Below, in pieces: positions 9,747 to 17,428 of a stretch of 29,070 nt of DNA. Position 1 is the first letter of the stretch; each line of letters starts with the position of its first letter. The DNA is taken from contig JAEZDL010000168.1 in the NCBI GenBank assembly GCA_023418095.1, positions 1-29,070 of the forward strand, in the 5' to 3' direction. The DNA is from Bacteroidota bacterium. GTDB taxonomy: Bacteria; Bacteroidota; Bacteroidia; Flavobacteriales_F; PHOS-HE28. The notes beneath the pieces were generated by a model that was not told the DNA's origin, did no database searches, and was given only the letters and a program-made list of their open reading frames with translations. Position numbers and translations under genes: made by a program.

Positions 9747-10685
9747 TCAGCGGGCGCGAAGGATCGGGAACAGGGGCTCCAGGATCTGCAGCGTCGCCTC
9801 GGCCATCGCATTGTTCACATCGAGCGCTGGATTGATCTCCACCACATCGAGGGTCGCTGTCTTCGGATCACGGCAGAAGCCTTGCAGCAGTTCCGAAGCT
9901 TCGTTGGCGAACAAACCGTTCTCCACCGGTGTACCCGTCCCCACGGAAACAGTGGGATCGAGCGAATCCACATCGAAGCTCACGTGCAACCGGTCGCATC
10001 CGGCCAGATGGGAAAGGGTTTCCTTCACTGCTGCTGCCGCACCCTTGCGGCGCACTTCATCAACGGTGATCACTTTTATGCCGTACTCCTCGAGGATCGC
10101 CTGTTCTTCGGGCTCATGATCGCGCAAGGCGATGAACACCAGATCGCGCGGGGCCAGTTTCGGGCCGTGGGTGCCGATCTTCCGCAGGCGATCCCAAGTA
10201 TCCATGGTGAACACGCGAGGGCGGTTGCGGCCTTTTTTTTCAATATGCATCAACAGGGCCAGTGGCATGCCATGCACATTGCCACTTGGCGTCGTCCAGG
10301 GCGAATGCAGGTCGGCATGCGCATCGATCCAGATCACACCCAGCCGCTGATCGGGAAAGGCCATCTTGGTGCCCGAGACCGATCCGATCGCTATTGAATG
10401 ATCACCTCCAACAACGATAGGGAAAACGCTGTTCCTCAAATATTTATACACCTCGTAAGCGAGGTCGCTTTGGAAGCGGATCAGGCCATCGATGTGGTGA
10501 GCGTTGGGCGAGGTGTCATCCTCGTACAGCACATCGTTCTCGTCACGAAGGATGCTTTCCTCGGCATGGCCGAACAGTTCACTTCCCAGCTTCCACGCCG
10601 CCACGCGCAAGGCGGCCATGCCCATGCTGGCGCCCCGTTTTCCCGCGCCGATCTCCGAGGCGGCTTCGATCAATCTCAATTCCAT
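9747..10685 (-). CDS. rocF: Arginase / ureohydrolase family protein
   Basis: A 312-residue manganese ureohydrolase, predicted to split arginine into ornithine and urea. All metal-binding motifs are present: GGDHS (93-97), DAHAD (121-125), and SFDVDSLDP (236-244), followed by GTGTPVENG and the late acidic residue in VVEINP (Glu 283). The GTPVENG stretch fits arginase better than agmatinase, although a formiminoglutamase-like or other guanidino substrate cannot be excluded. It is the first gene of the minus-strand arginase-ctlX-argS operon, with a TACCTTCG promoter element 21 bases before the ATG. Confidence 0.88.
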   Translation of the reverse strand: MELRLIEAASEIGAGKRGASMGMAALRVAAWKLGSELFGHAEESILRDENDVLYEDDTSPNAHHIDGLIRFQSDLAYEVYKYLRNSVFPIVVGGDHSIAIGSVSGTKMAFPDQRLGVIWIDAHADLHSPWTTPSGNVHGMPLALLMHIEKKGRNRPRVFTMDTWDRLRKIGTHGPKLAPRDLVFIALRDHEPEEQAILEEYGIKVITVDEVRRKGAAAAVKETLSHLAGCDRLHVSFDVDSLDPTVSVGTGTPVENGLFANEASELLQGFCRDPKTATLDVVEINPALDVNNAMAEATLQILEPLFPILRAR

Positions 10686-10706
10686 AATTCACGCCGGATG
10701 GCGCCG

Positions 10707-10714
10707 CGAAGGTA
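10707..10714 (-). promoter_or_regulatory. Likely -7 promoter element of the arginase operon
   Basis: TACCTTCG, followed by CG, on the minus strand resembles the TAnnTTTG element of Bacteroidota sigma-70. It ends 21 bases before the arginase ATG. The identical ten bases TACCTTCGCG occur 20 bases before the OmpA-family lipoprotein gene. Confidence 0.5.
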
Positions 10715-10801
10715 AGCCGAAGCCTCGGTAAGGCCCGATCGCGAACCTTTCGGCCCGGAGCGCGTAACAGGCCCTTGAAAAGCCAGAAGCCGGATCACTG
10801 C

Positions 10802-11500
10802 ATGAGAATTCCCTTCGCAGCCATCGCGCTCACAACCTTGCTACTGAATGGTTGTGGATCCGCTTCACTGCTCGAACCGAAGATCGACGAAGGCACGATC
10901 GAATATGCGATCACCTTTCCCGATTACGATCCGAAGGGCATCATGAGGGACATGCTGCCGGAACGCACCACGCTCACCTTCTCCAACGAGAAACAGGTGG
11001 CCGAGCTAAGCGCCGGCATGGGCATCTTCCGCACCACCATGATCACGGACAACGATGCGCGTGCCATGGATTACCACATGAGCATGATGAGCAAGAAGAT
11101 CGTGGCGCACATGCTGCCGATCGATCTGGAGCTCTTCAATGGCGATCGCAAGAAACCCACGATCGTGGTAACGCAACAGGTCGATACCATCGCTGGTTTT
11201 CCGTGCCGCCGTGCCGTGGCCATCTTCGATCGGATCGATCAACCCGCCGTGGAAGTATGGTTCACCGATCGGATCGAGATCAGGGATCCCAACTGGTTCG
11301 GCCCGTTCGCCGATGTGCCGGGCGTGCTCATGCGTTATGAGATGATGCAACACGGCATACGCATGCGCCTCGATGCGATCAACGTGACAGCTGGCGATGT
11401 GGACAAGAAGAAGTTCGACGTGAAGAAGGAATACCAGGTGGTGCCGCCCACCGTGCTCCATGAGGAGCTGGCGCAGGTGCTCAGCACCTTCACCATGTGA
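10802..11500 (+). CDS. Putative lipoprotein (DUF4412/GLPGLI-like)
   Basis: A 232-residue exported protein. The ATG at 10802 gives a clean lipoprotein signal: a short basic start, a hydrophobic stretch, and the lipobox LLNGC with Cys 18. A TTG nine codons upstream is possible but would spoil the signal. After the signal comes a beta-rich domain with EYAITFPDYDP near the start, a strand pair around VDTIAGFPCRRAVAIF, and WFTDRIEIRDPNW followed by a VPGVLMRYEM strand. This pattern (a repeated 'internalised Cys, then a short strand and a Pro-Gly-Val turn') recalls small Bacteroidota proteins of the DUF4412/GLPGLI type, which have no known function. It stands alone between the divergent arginase operon and ftsK. 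Confidence 0.7.
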   Translation: MRIPFAAIALTTLLLNGCGSASLLEPKIDEGTIEYAITFPDYDPKGIMRDMLPERTTLTFSNEKQVAELSAGMGIFRTTMITDNDARAMDYHMSMMSKKIVAHMLPIDLELFNGDRKKPTIVVTQQVDTIAGFPCRRAVAIFDRIDQPAVEVWFTDRIEIRDPNWFGPFADVPGVLMRYEMMQHGIRMRLDAINVTAGDVDKKKFDVKKEYQVVPPTVLHEELAQVLSTFTM

Positions 11501-11576
11501 TCCGCCGGATCGCTTTTCATCCGCTTTCTGTTGATAACACCGGGATCATCGATCCCTGCCGCCGTTCCATGCCGGA

Positions 11577-11584
11577 TACTTTTG
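11577..11584 (+). promoter_or_regulatory. Likely -7 promoter element of ftsK
   Basis: TACTTTTG matches TAnnTTTG exactly and lies 36 bases before the TTG that I choose as the ftsK start. It lies inside the possible longer reading frame from 11531, which argues against that earlier start. No -33 TTTG is seen at the usual distance. Confidence 0.45.
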
Positions 11585-11620
11585 ATCGCAACCGCTTGCG
11601 CGGAAATAGCACCATCGGCT

Positions 11621-14191
11621 TTGGCAAAGGAGAAAAGCAATCGCGTACGCGAAGAGAGCGAAGCGGCCGCACCGAAAAAGAAGAAGCAGAAGTCCACCTC
11701 TGGCGAAGGCCGCTTCCAAAAATTGAAAGCGTTCTTCGCCGATGAACGGATGCACAAGGTCGTGGGGCTTTTCCTGGTTCTGGCTTCCGCCTATCTGCTC
11801 GTGGCGTTCACCTCATTCCTGTTCACCTGGCGCGTGGATCAGGATCTGGTCGGGCGCAGTTGGAGCGAGATCTTCAGTCCGGAGATCCATGTGGAGAACT
11901 GGCTCGGAAAGATCGGCGCGCTCACAGCGCACCAGTTCATCTACAAATGGTTCGGCATCGCTGCGTTCGCTTTCGTTCTCTGGAGCTTCATCGCCGGTGT
12001 TCGCATCCTGCTCGGCAGCTGGTTGCTTCCGCCACGGCGCACGTTCGGGTGGACGGCCATGGCGCTTCTGTGGATGCCCGCTTTGCTGGGTTTCTTCTTC
12101 CAGGGTGAATTGATGTTCCTGGGCGGTGGCGTGGGCTTCTTCATCACCGAACATCTCTCCGGATTGCTGGGCACTTTCGGCACCGGTGCATTGATCGTTT
12201 TCGCGCTCGCCGCCTTCACCACGTTCACGTTCAATCCATCATTCGATCGGATCGCTGCATGGCTATCACGACCCAGGAGTGAAGAGGAAGAGATTGATGA
12301 GAACGAGATCGCCGTGGCCGATGTGGCTTCCATGAAGAGCGTTCGTGTGCGTACGACCATGCCTCCGATCGAACCGGAACCCTTGGCGCCTATAGCCACC
12401 ACGTCATCGATCGAAGTGGTGGAAGAAGTTGAGGATCCGATCGAAGAAGAGATCCGCCAGGAAGAGATCGAAGAGATCGCGTTGGATGCGATCGGCGCAC
12501 TGAAGGAAAGTGTGCCATCAACAGAATTGGAGATCGAAGGGCCCGGCTTCGCTGCGCCACCGCCGATCGCCAGTGACGATGAGGGTTTCAGCGTGGAAGT
12601 GGCCGCGCCGGAGGAAACGATCCTCAGCGATGATCAGCTGGATGAGAAGCTCAAGGAATTCGGTGAATACGATCCCACACTGGATCTGAGCAGCTACGAG
12701 CTTCCGCCGATCGATCTATTGGTGGATCATGGTACGGGAGAAGTCACCGTGACCAAGGAAGAATTGGAGCAGAACAAGGACCGCATCGTTGAAACACTTG
12801 GGCACTACAACATCGGGATCGACAAGATCAAGGCGACGATCGGGCCAACGGTCACACTTTACGAGATCATCCCCAAGGCCGGTGTGCGCATCAGCAAGAT
12901 CAAGAACCTTGAAGATGATATCGCGCTAAGCCTTGCAGCGCTTGGCATCCGCATCATCGCACCGATCCCCGGAAAAGGAACGATCGGGATCGAAGTGCCC
13001 AACAGCAAACCACAGGTCGTGGGCATGCGCGCGGTTGTGGCCAGCGACAAGTTCCAGAACAGCACCATGGATCTGCCGATCGTACTTGGTAAAACGATCA
13101 GCAACGAAACGTTCGTTACCGATCTCGCCAAGATGCCGCACCTTCTCATGGCCGGTGCGACCGGACAAGGAAAATCCGTCGGCTTGAACGCGATCCTCGT
13201 TTCACTTCTCTACAAGAAGCATCCGAGCCAGATCAAATTCGTGCTCGTCGATCCGAAGAAAGTGGAGCTCACGCTCTTCAATAAGATCGAGCGGCATTTC
13301 CTGGCGAAGCTTCCCGGCGAAGGCGAAGCGATCATCACCGACACGAAGAAGGTCGTTGCCACGCTCAACAGTTTGTGCATCGAAATGGATGTGCGTTACG
13401 AACTGTTGAAGGATGCGCAGGTGCGCAACATCAAGGAATACAACGCGAAATTCATCAGCCGCCGGTTGAGTCCGGAGAACGGCCACCGCTTCCTCCCCTA
13501 CATCGTGCTCGTGGTGGATGAATTCGCCGATCTGATCATGACCGCGGGCCGCGAAGTGGAAACACCGATCGCACGCCTGGCACAGCTCGCCCGTGCGATC
13601 GGCATCCACTTGATCATCGCCACGCAGCGCCCGAGCGTCAACATCATCACTGGAACGATCAAGGCCAACTTCCCTGCACGGATCGCATTCCGCGTTACCA
13701 GCAAGATCGATAGCCGCACCATTCTTGATAGCGGTGGCGCTGAACAATTGATCGGCCGTGGTGATATGTTGCTGAGCACCGGCAACGATCTGATCCGTAT
13801 CCAATGCGCGTTCGTGGACACGCCTGAAGTGGACGAGATCACCGCGTTCATCGGCGGCCAGCGCGGCTATCCCGAAGCCCTGCTCCTGCCCGAAGTGCCC
13901 ACCGAGGATGGTGGCGAAATGGAGATCGACGATGGCGAGCGCGACGCCCTCTTCGAGGATGCCGCGAAGCTCGTAGTGCAAACACAGCAAGGCTCCACTT
14001 CACTCATCCAGCGCAAACTGAAGCTCGGTTACAATCGCGCCGGCCGCATAGTGGATCAACTCGAAAGTGCTGGCGTACTCGGCCCATTCGAAGGATCGAA
14101 GGCACGTCGCGTGTTGATCCCGAACGAGGCTGCGCTTCATGCCCATTTGAATTCGGGCGTTCCTGCGGGGCCGGGCATGGGGGGATTTTAG
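11621..14191 (+). CDS. ftsK: DNA translocase FtsK
   Basis: An 856-residue septal DNA pump that segregates chromosome ends and dimers at division. A Lys-rich start is followed by about four membrane segments (for example VVGLFLVLASAYLLVAF), then a long acidic linker (12280-12690). Next come the alpha/beta motor with Walker A GATGQGKS (about 13156-13180), the DPKKVELTLF stretch, and Walker B VLVVDEFADLI. The C-terminal gamma winged helix (LIQRKLKLGYNRAGRIVDQLE), which in relatives reads KOPS DNA motifs, ends in a short tail. The frame opens earlier (TTG at 11531), but those residues are unlike FtsK. MAKEKS from the TTG at 11621 is the usual kind of start and lies just after a promoter element. 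Its stop codon touches a dispersed stem-loop repeat. Confidence 0.95.
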   Translation: MAKEKSNRVREESEAAAPKKKKQKSTSGEGRFQKLKAFFADERMHKVVGLFLVLASAYLLVAFTSFLFTWRVDQDLVGRSWSEIFSPEIHVENWLGKIGALTAHQFIYKWFGIAAFAFVLWSFIAGVRILLGSWLLPPRRTFGWTAMALLWMPALLGFFFQGELMFLGGGVGFFITEHLSGLLGTFGTGALIVFALAAFTTFTFNPSFDRIAAWLSRPRSEEEEIDENEIAVADVASMKSVRVRTTMPPIEPEPLAPIATTSSIEVVEEVEDPIEEEIRQEEIEEIALDAIGALKESVPSTELEIEGPGFAAPPPIASDDEGFSVEVAAPEETILSDDQLDEKLKEFGEYDPTLDLSSYELPPIDLLVDHGTGEVTVTKEELEQNKDRIVETLGHYNIGIDKIKATIGPTVTLYEIIPKAGVRISKIKNLEDDIALSLAALGIRIIAPIPGKGTIGIEVPNSKPQVVGMRAVVASDKFQNSTMDLPIVLGKTISNETFVTDLAKMPHLLMAGATGQGKSVGLNAILVSLLYKKHPSQIKFVLVDPKKVELTLFNKIERHFLAKLPGEGEAIITDTKKVVATLNSLCIEMDVRYELLKDAQVRNIKEYNAKFISRRLSPENGHRFLPYIVLVVDEFADLIMTAGREVETPIARLAQLARAIGIHLIIATQRPSVNIITGTIKANFPARIAFRVTSKIDSRTILDSGGAEQLIGRGDMLLSTGNDLIRIQCAFVDTPEVDEITAFIGGQRGYPEALLLPEVPTEDGGEMEIDDGERDALFEDAAKLVVQTQQGSTSLIQRKLKLGYNRAGRIVDQLESAGVLGPFEGSKARRVLIPNEAALHAHLNSGVPAGPGMGGF

Positions 14192-14340
14192 GGCGCATGC
14201 CGGCCTCAAAAGCAGGCCGTCACCGGGCTATCCGCTTCAAGTCCGCGCCCATTATGCTCCTCCCGGCTTCGCACCCCTCTCCTTGGGAGAGGGGCCGGGG
14301 GTGAGGGGCTTGCGGGCTTTCCGCTTCTATCCCTTGCGCG
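14191..14340. repeat. Dispersed stem-loop repeat, copy A (with inserted hairpin)
   Basis: This intergenic element recurs at 28393-28494. Both copies share a 5' block (GGGCGC to AAGTCCGCG, with two differences in about 57 bases) and a 3' block (CTTGCGGGCTTTCCGCTTCTATCCC, then a GC-rich end). Within it are the hairpin CGGCCT-7 bases-AGGCCG (14201-14219) and a larger stem AAGTCCGC/GCGGGCTT (14239-14246 with 14312-14319, one G-T pair). In this copy the loop of the larger stem is 65 bases and holds a second hairpin, CCCCTCTCC/GGAGAGGGG (14274-14294). It begins on the last base of the ftsK stop and may serve as its terminator. Confidence 0.8.
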
Positions 14341-14372
14341 GATCCGATCTGCAGGAACATCGATCGATGACA

Positions 14373-14380
14373 TACCTTGC
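14373..14380 (+). promoter_or_regulatory. Weak possible promoter element of the T9SS cargo gene
   Basis: TACCTTGC is a degenerate form of the elements seen before other genes here. It is kept only because its spacing to the ATG at 14403 (22 bases) matches that of the TACYTTCG elements (20-22 bases). Confidence 0.25.
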
Positions 14381-14402
14381 TTCACTTTAAAAGGTGATCA
14401 CA

Positions 14403-15269
14403 ATGATGCGATCGGATCTGATCAGATGGTTCTTCCTGATCACGACTATCACCTTTGGATCGGATCTGATCGCACAGGAAGAGGATTGCATCGGTTCGAT
14501 CCCGATCTGCGATACTTCCACGTTTCAATTCAGCACGATCCCGGAAATTGGTCTTATCGCCGACCTGAATATTTCGAACCACGGCTGCCTGGTCGGGAAT
14601 GAACATCAAGGTGTTTGGCTCCATTTCAGGATCGCGGAAGATTCACCCCCGAATGCCCATCTGGCTTTCGTGGTGCAACCCGGCGTTATGATGGATCTTG
14701 ACTTTGCGATCTGGGGGCCGTTCATGCCATCCGATGGTTCGAACTTGGAGAACATATGTCCGCCAGCAGATCCACCGATCAGATGTTCCTTCGCTGGTAA
14801 TACTGGCCCTACTGGCCTTGCGTACGACGATGCCCTTGGCACTTCGCATGGTGCGGGAGGCACCGGATTCGTCAGGCACCTCACCACGCAACCTGCAGAG
14901 ACATATCTTCTCTACATCGATAATTTTTCCATGAACGGCCTGCAATTCGGTCTCAGCTGGTCGGAGCCTTCTGCCGACTATGGCCCCATGGCCGCGATCG
15001 ATTGTGAGATAGTCACCCAGGTGGGCGCTTCGGAAAGTGAAGTGGCTTCCGTTCACTATGATCCGAACTTGCAACAGATCCAGATCACCGGCACCGACCG
15101 TAACGCCGATCAATGGGCGATCTATTCTGTGAATGGACAGCAGCTGGCCACTGGCCGGATCAACAATGAAGGATCATCCATTATGGTGGATGATCTTCCG
15201 AGAGGGGTTTTTATGATCCAGTTGGCTGGAAAGACAAAGATCTCCTCGACCCGCTTCATCAAATATTGA
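14403..15269 (+). CDS. Type IX secretion system cargo protein with C-terminal sorting domain
   Basis: A 288-residue exported protein. A GTG three codons before the double ATG (14403, 14406) is possible but adds nothing. The N terminus is a signal peptide (RSDLIRWFFLITTITFG, cleavage probably near SDLIAQ-EE). The middle resembles the beta-sandwich domains of Bacteroidota surface proteins, with an N-terminal Cys pair (EDCIGSIPIC), GVWLHFRIAEDSP and the strand DLDFAIWGPF, and further Cys residues. The last about 70 residues have the type A sorting pattern: WAIYSVNGQQLATGRI, DDLPRGVFMIQL, and a basic end KISSTRFIKY. In this family the tail directs passage through the outer membrane and is then removed. 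The passenger's job is unknown. It points towards the OmpA-family gene, with a terminator between them. Confidence 0.85.
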   Translation: MMRSDLIRWFFLITTITFGSDLIAQEEDCIGSIPICDTSTFQFSTIPEIGLIADLNISNHGCLVGNEHQGVWLHFRIAEDSPPNAHLAFVVQPGVMMDLDFAIWGPFMPSDGSNLENICPPADPPIRCSFAGNTGPTGLAYDDALGTSHGAGGTGFVRHLTTQPAETYLLYIDNFSMNGLQFGLSWSEPSADYGPMAAIDCEIVTQVGASESEVASVHYDPNLQQIQITGTDRNADQWAIYSVNGQQLATGRINNEGSSIMVDDLPRGVFMIQLAGKTKISSTRFIKY

Positions 15270-15285
15270 TCAGCATTTCAACGCA

Positions 15286-15315
15286 ACAACGCCCGGCTTT
15301 GCAGCCGGGCGTTGT
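15286..15315. terminator. Bidirectional terminator between convergent genes
   Basis: A perfect 13-bp stem, ACAACGCCCGGCT / AGCCGGGCGTTGT, with a TTGC loop. It lies between the stops of the T9SS cargo gene (15269) and the OmpA-family gene (15335). It lacks long T runs on either side, but its strength and place support use in both directions. Confidence 0.85.
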
Positions 15316-15334
15316 CAATTCCGATCTTATATGA

Positions 15335-16261
15335 TCACTCGTCCCCTGTGGGAGGCGTCGGTTCCACCGGCTCTGCCGGTTCCTCGATCGAAGGCATCGG
15401 CGTTTCCGACTCGAGTTCCTTCAGTCCATCTTCGATCATCTCGTAGAACTGATCGAGCTTCGGCAACACCACGATCCGCGTACGGCGATTGATCGCCTTG
15501 TTCTCCGGCGTATCGTTGGCCACCAACGGAACATATTCCCCTCGACCACCTGCTGTGATCCGCGCTGGATCTACACCATGTTTCGATGTCAACGCTCGCA
15601 CGATGGATGTGGCGCGCAGAACGCTAAGGTCCCAGTTGTCCTTGATGCAATCCTTGCTGATCGGCACATTGTCCGTGTGGCCTTCCACCAGGAATTCCAT
15701 GTCCTTCTTCTCGTTCACCACTTTGGCCACCTTGGCGAGCACTTCGTTGGCGCGATCGCTGATCTGCGTGCTGCCGCTCTTGAAAAGCATCTTGTCGCTG
15801 ATCGAAATGAAGACCACGCCTTTTTCCACGTTGATCTCCACGTCCTCATCGGCCATGTTGCCAAGGCTTCCCTTCAGGCTCACCACCAGCGCGAGCGTCA
15901 CCGAATCCTTCTTGGTGAGCGCATCCTGCAGCGATCGGATCTGCAGGTCCTTCTCCTTGATGCTCTCGAGCGAACGTTCCAGGTTCTCGGCCTCCTTGGC
16001 GGAGAGCATCGCCATATTGCCTACGTTGTTCAGCAACGCCGCATTGGTCACGCTCAATTCCTTGTTCTGGGCGCGCAGTTCATCGTTGCCGGATTGGAGC
16101 GCAGCACGTGCGGTGCGGCAATCCTCCAGCTCGCGGCGCAGCTCCTCCACGCGTGAGTTCAAGGTTTCGTTGCTCATCTTCAGCGAGGTGTATTTCTTCT
16201 TGGAAACGCACGAGCCCAGCAGCAGCAGGAGCAACACTGGTAGGAATATCCGTGATCGCAT
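15335..16261 (-). CDS. OmpA-family lipoprotein with coiled coil
   Basis: A 308-residue outer-membrane protein predicted to bind peptidoglycan. The ATG at 16261 gives a short basic start and the lipobox LLLLGSC (Cys about 18), so it is a probable lipoprotein; the frame runs 134 codons further upstream but without a signal and into the divergent methyltransferase gene. Residues about 25-130 are a long heptad-rich coiled coil. The C-terminal half (about 165-280) is an OmpA-like domain with VEGHTDNVPI, NWDLSVLRA and GRGEYVPLV, followed by INRRTRI and an acidic, Pro-rich tail. The order coiled coil plus OmpA domain fits a tether between outer membrane and wall. It is divergent from the methyltransferase gene. 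Confidence 0.9.
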   Translation of the reverse strand: MRSRIFLPVLLLLLLGSCVSKKKYTSLKMSNETLNSRVEELRRELEDCRTARAALQSGNDELRAQNKELSVTNAALLNNVGNMAMLSAKEAENLERSLESIKEKDLQIRSLQDALTKKDSVTLALVVSLKGSLGNMADEDVEINVEKGVVFISISDKMLFKSGSTQISDRANEVLAKVAKVVNEKKDMEFLVEGHTDNVPISKDCIKDNWDLSVLRATSIVRALTSKHGVDPARITAGGRGEYVPLVANDTPENKAINRRTRIVVLPKLDQFYEMIEDGLKELESETPMPSIEEPAEPVEPTPPTGDE

Positions 16262-16281
16262 GATGTGTTGTTTTGATCGCG

Positions 16282-16289
16282 CGAAGGTA
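16282..16289 (-). promoter_or_regulatory. Likely -7 promoter element of the OmpA-family gene
   Basis: TACCTTCG followed by CG on the minus strand, 20 bases before the ATG at 16261. It is the same ten-base string as before the arginase operon. Confidence 0.5.
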
Positions 16290-16315
16290 GAAGCCGATCG
16301 GCGGTGCCATGCGGC

Positions 16316-16323
16316 TACATTTG
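16316..16323 (+). promoter_or_regulatory. Likely promoter element giving a nearly leaderless methyltransferase mRNA
   Basis: TACATTTG fits TAnnTTTG exactly and ends only 7 bases before the ATG at 16331. With the usual start of transcription a few bases downstream of this element, the message would have almost no 5' leader. Confidence 0.5.
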
Positions 16324-16330
16324 GCCAGTA

Positions 16331-17131
16331 ATGAACGATCAGGAGGCTTTCAACGCGAACCGTGATCTGTGGAACGCGATGGCCGAAGTGCATGTTCGAT
16401 CGGCCTTCTACGATGTGGAAAGCTTCGTCGCAGGCCGAAATTCGCTTACTGCGTTGGAACTTGAATTGCTCGGTGATGTGGTTGGAAAAAGGTTGCTCCA
16501 CCTTCAATGTCATTTCGGTCAGGACACGCTTTCGCTGGCTCGCATGGGTGCACATGTGACCGGTCTCGACCTGAGCGATGTGTCGATCGAAAAAGCGAAG
16601 GAGCTCGCCGATCGATGTGGATTGAAGGCCGATTGGATCCGCGCGAACGTGCTCGATCTTCAACCTTCACTCGATAACAGATACGACATCGTTTTCACCA
16701 GTTATGGAACGATCGGCTGGTTGCCGGAATTGACGAGTTGGGCGAAGAACATAAGCCATTACTTGAAATCAGGTGGCAGGTTCATCTTCGTTGAATTCCA
16801 TCCGGTGATCTGGATGTTCGACAACGAATTCAAGCGGATCGAACACTCCTACTTCAACCGGAAGCCGATCGTGGAAATGCAAAAGGGCACGTACGCGGAC
16901 ATAAATGCGCCGATCGAAATGGAAGCGCACGGCTGGAACCATTCGCTCGCCGATGTGATCGGCGCGCTGCTCGCTGCCGGCCTCCGGCTGGATCGGTTCA
17001 TGGAGCTGGATGGATCGCCGCATGATTGCTTCACGGGAACAGTGAAAGGAAGCGACGGACTTCATCGTATCAACGGCTTCGAAGGAAAACTTCCGATGGT
17101 GTACGCGCTGATCTGTTCGAAGATCACATAG
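16331..17131 (+). CDS. Class I SAM-dependent methyltransferase
   Basis: A 266-residue cytosolic methyltransferase. Motif I is clear in RLLHLQCHFGQDTLSLARMG, followed by the acidic residue that binds the SAM ribose in VTGLDLSDVSIEKAKE, then motif II/III-like VLDLQPSLDNRYDIVFTSYG and a strand FIFVEFHPVIWMFD. The frame opens at an earlier codon (16304), but the ATG at 16331 starts right after a promoter element. The substrate cannot be read from the sequence; similar proteins act on small molecules. It lies just before the H1-like and SET genes, whose promoter-like sequence overlaps its stop, so it may or may not be functionally linked. Confidence 0.85.
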   Translation: MNDQEAFNANRDLWNAMAEVHVRSAFYDVESFVAGRNSLTALELELLGDVVGKRLLHLQCHFGQDTLSLARMGAHVTGLDLSDVSIEKAKELADRCGLKADWIRANVLDLQPSLDNRYDIVFTSYGTIGWLPELTSWAKNISHYLKSGGRFIFVEFHPVIWMFDNEFKRIEHSYFNRKPIVEMQKGTYADINAPIEMEAHGWNHSLADVIGALLAAGLRLDRFMELDGSPHDCFTGTVKGSDGLHRINGFEGKLPMVYALICSKIT

Positions 17132-17136
17132 CTTTC
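17129..17136 (+). promoter_or_regulatory. Possible promoter element of the H1-like gene
   Basis: TAGCTTTC differs from TAnnTTTG only at the last base, overlaps the stop codon of the methyltransferase gene, and ends 15 bases before the ATG at 17152. This would give the H1-like gene its own promoter. Confidence 0.3.
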
Positions 17137-17151
17137 GCCAAACTCCAGAAC

Positions 17152-17379
17152 ATGACCACCAAACGCGCAAGCCGTCGTAAACCGAAGACCGTAGGCATCA
17201 CCCGGGCGAAGTCCAGCAACACGCGCGCGAAGCGCAAGGCCGCGACCGCGAAAAAGCTCGCGGCCAATGCCACCGCAGCGAAGAAGGCCGGCACCGCCGC
17301 AGCACCCAAAGCGAAGAAGGCCGCGAAGGCTGCACCGAAGAAGGCCGCCACCAAAGCAGCACCGGCCGCGAAGAAATGA
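17152..17379 (+). CDS. Lys/Ala-rich histone H1-like DNA-binding protein
   Basis: A 75-residue protein made of 26 Ala, 19 Lys and 6 Arg with no Asp or Glu. An Arg-rich start (TTKRASRRKPK, then TRAKSSNTRAKRK) is followed by an Ala/Lys tail with AKKA, KAAPKKAA and APAAKK patterns. Such composition is that of the C-terminal tail of linker histone H1, and of bacterial H1-like proteins, which bind and compact DNA through charge. No folded domain is visible, so family assignment by sequence identity is unsafe. The frame opens upstream, within the methyltransferase gene, but the ATG at 17152 follows that gene's stop by 20 bases. It is followed by a hairpin and then by a SET methyltransferase gene. 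A ribosome-binding or RNA-binding role is an alternative. Confidence 0.75.
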   Translation: MTTKRASRRKPKTVGITRAKSSNTRAKRKAATAKKLAANATAAKKAGTAAAPKAKKAAKAAPKKAATKAAPAAKK

Positions 17380-17388
17380 TCCGATCGG

Positions 17389-17410
17389 CGGGGCCGCTTC
17401 CAAGGCCCCG
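17389..17410 (+). terminator. Hairpin between the H1-like and SET genes
   Basis: CGGGGCC / GGCCCCG, 7 bp, with an 8-base loop, ten bases after the H1-like stop. It has no T tract, so it may reduce rather than end transcription into the SET gene or protect the upstream message. Confidence 0.45.
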
Positions 17411-17428
17411 ATGATCACGCAGTGAACT

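Noticed and set aside
13202..13990. 262-codon minus-strand frame opposite the ftsK motor
   Set aside because: Antisense to the conserved Walker and gamma regions and without recognisable motifs.
16262..16663. 134-codon N-terminal extension of the OmpA-family gene
   Set aside because: It removes the lipoprotein signal from the N terminus and covers the promoter and start of the divergent methyltransferase gene.
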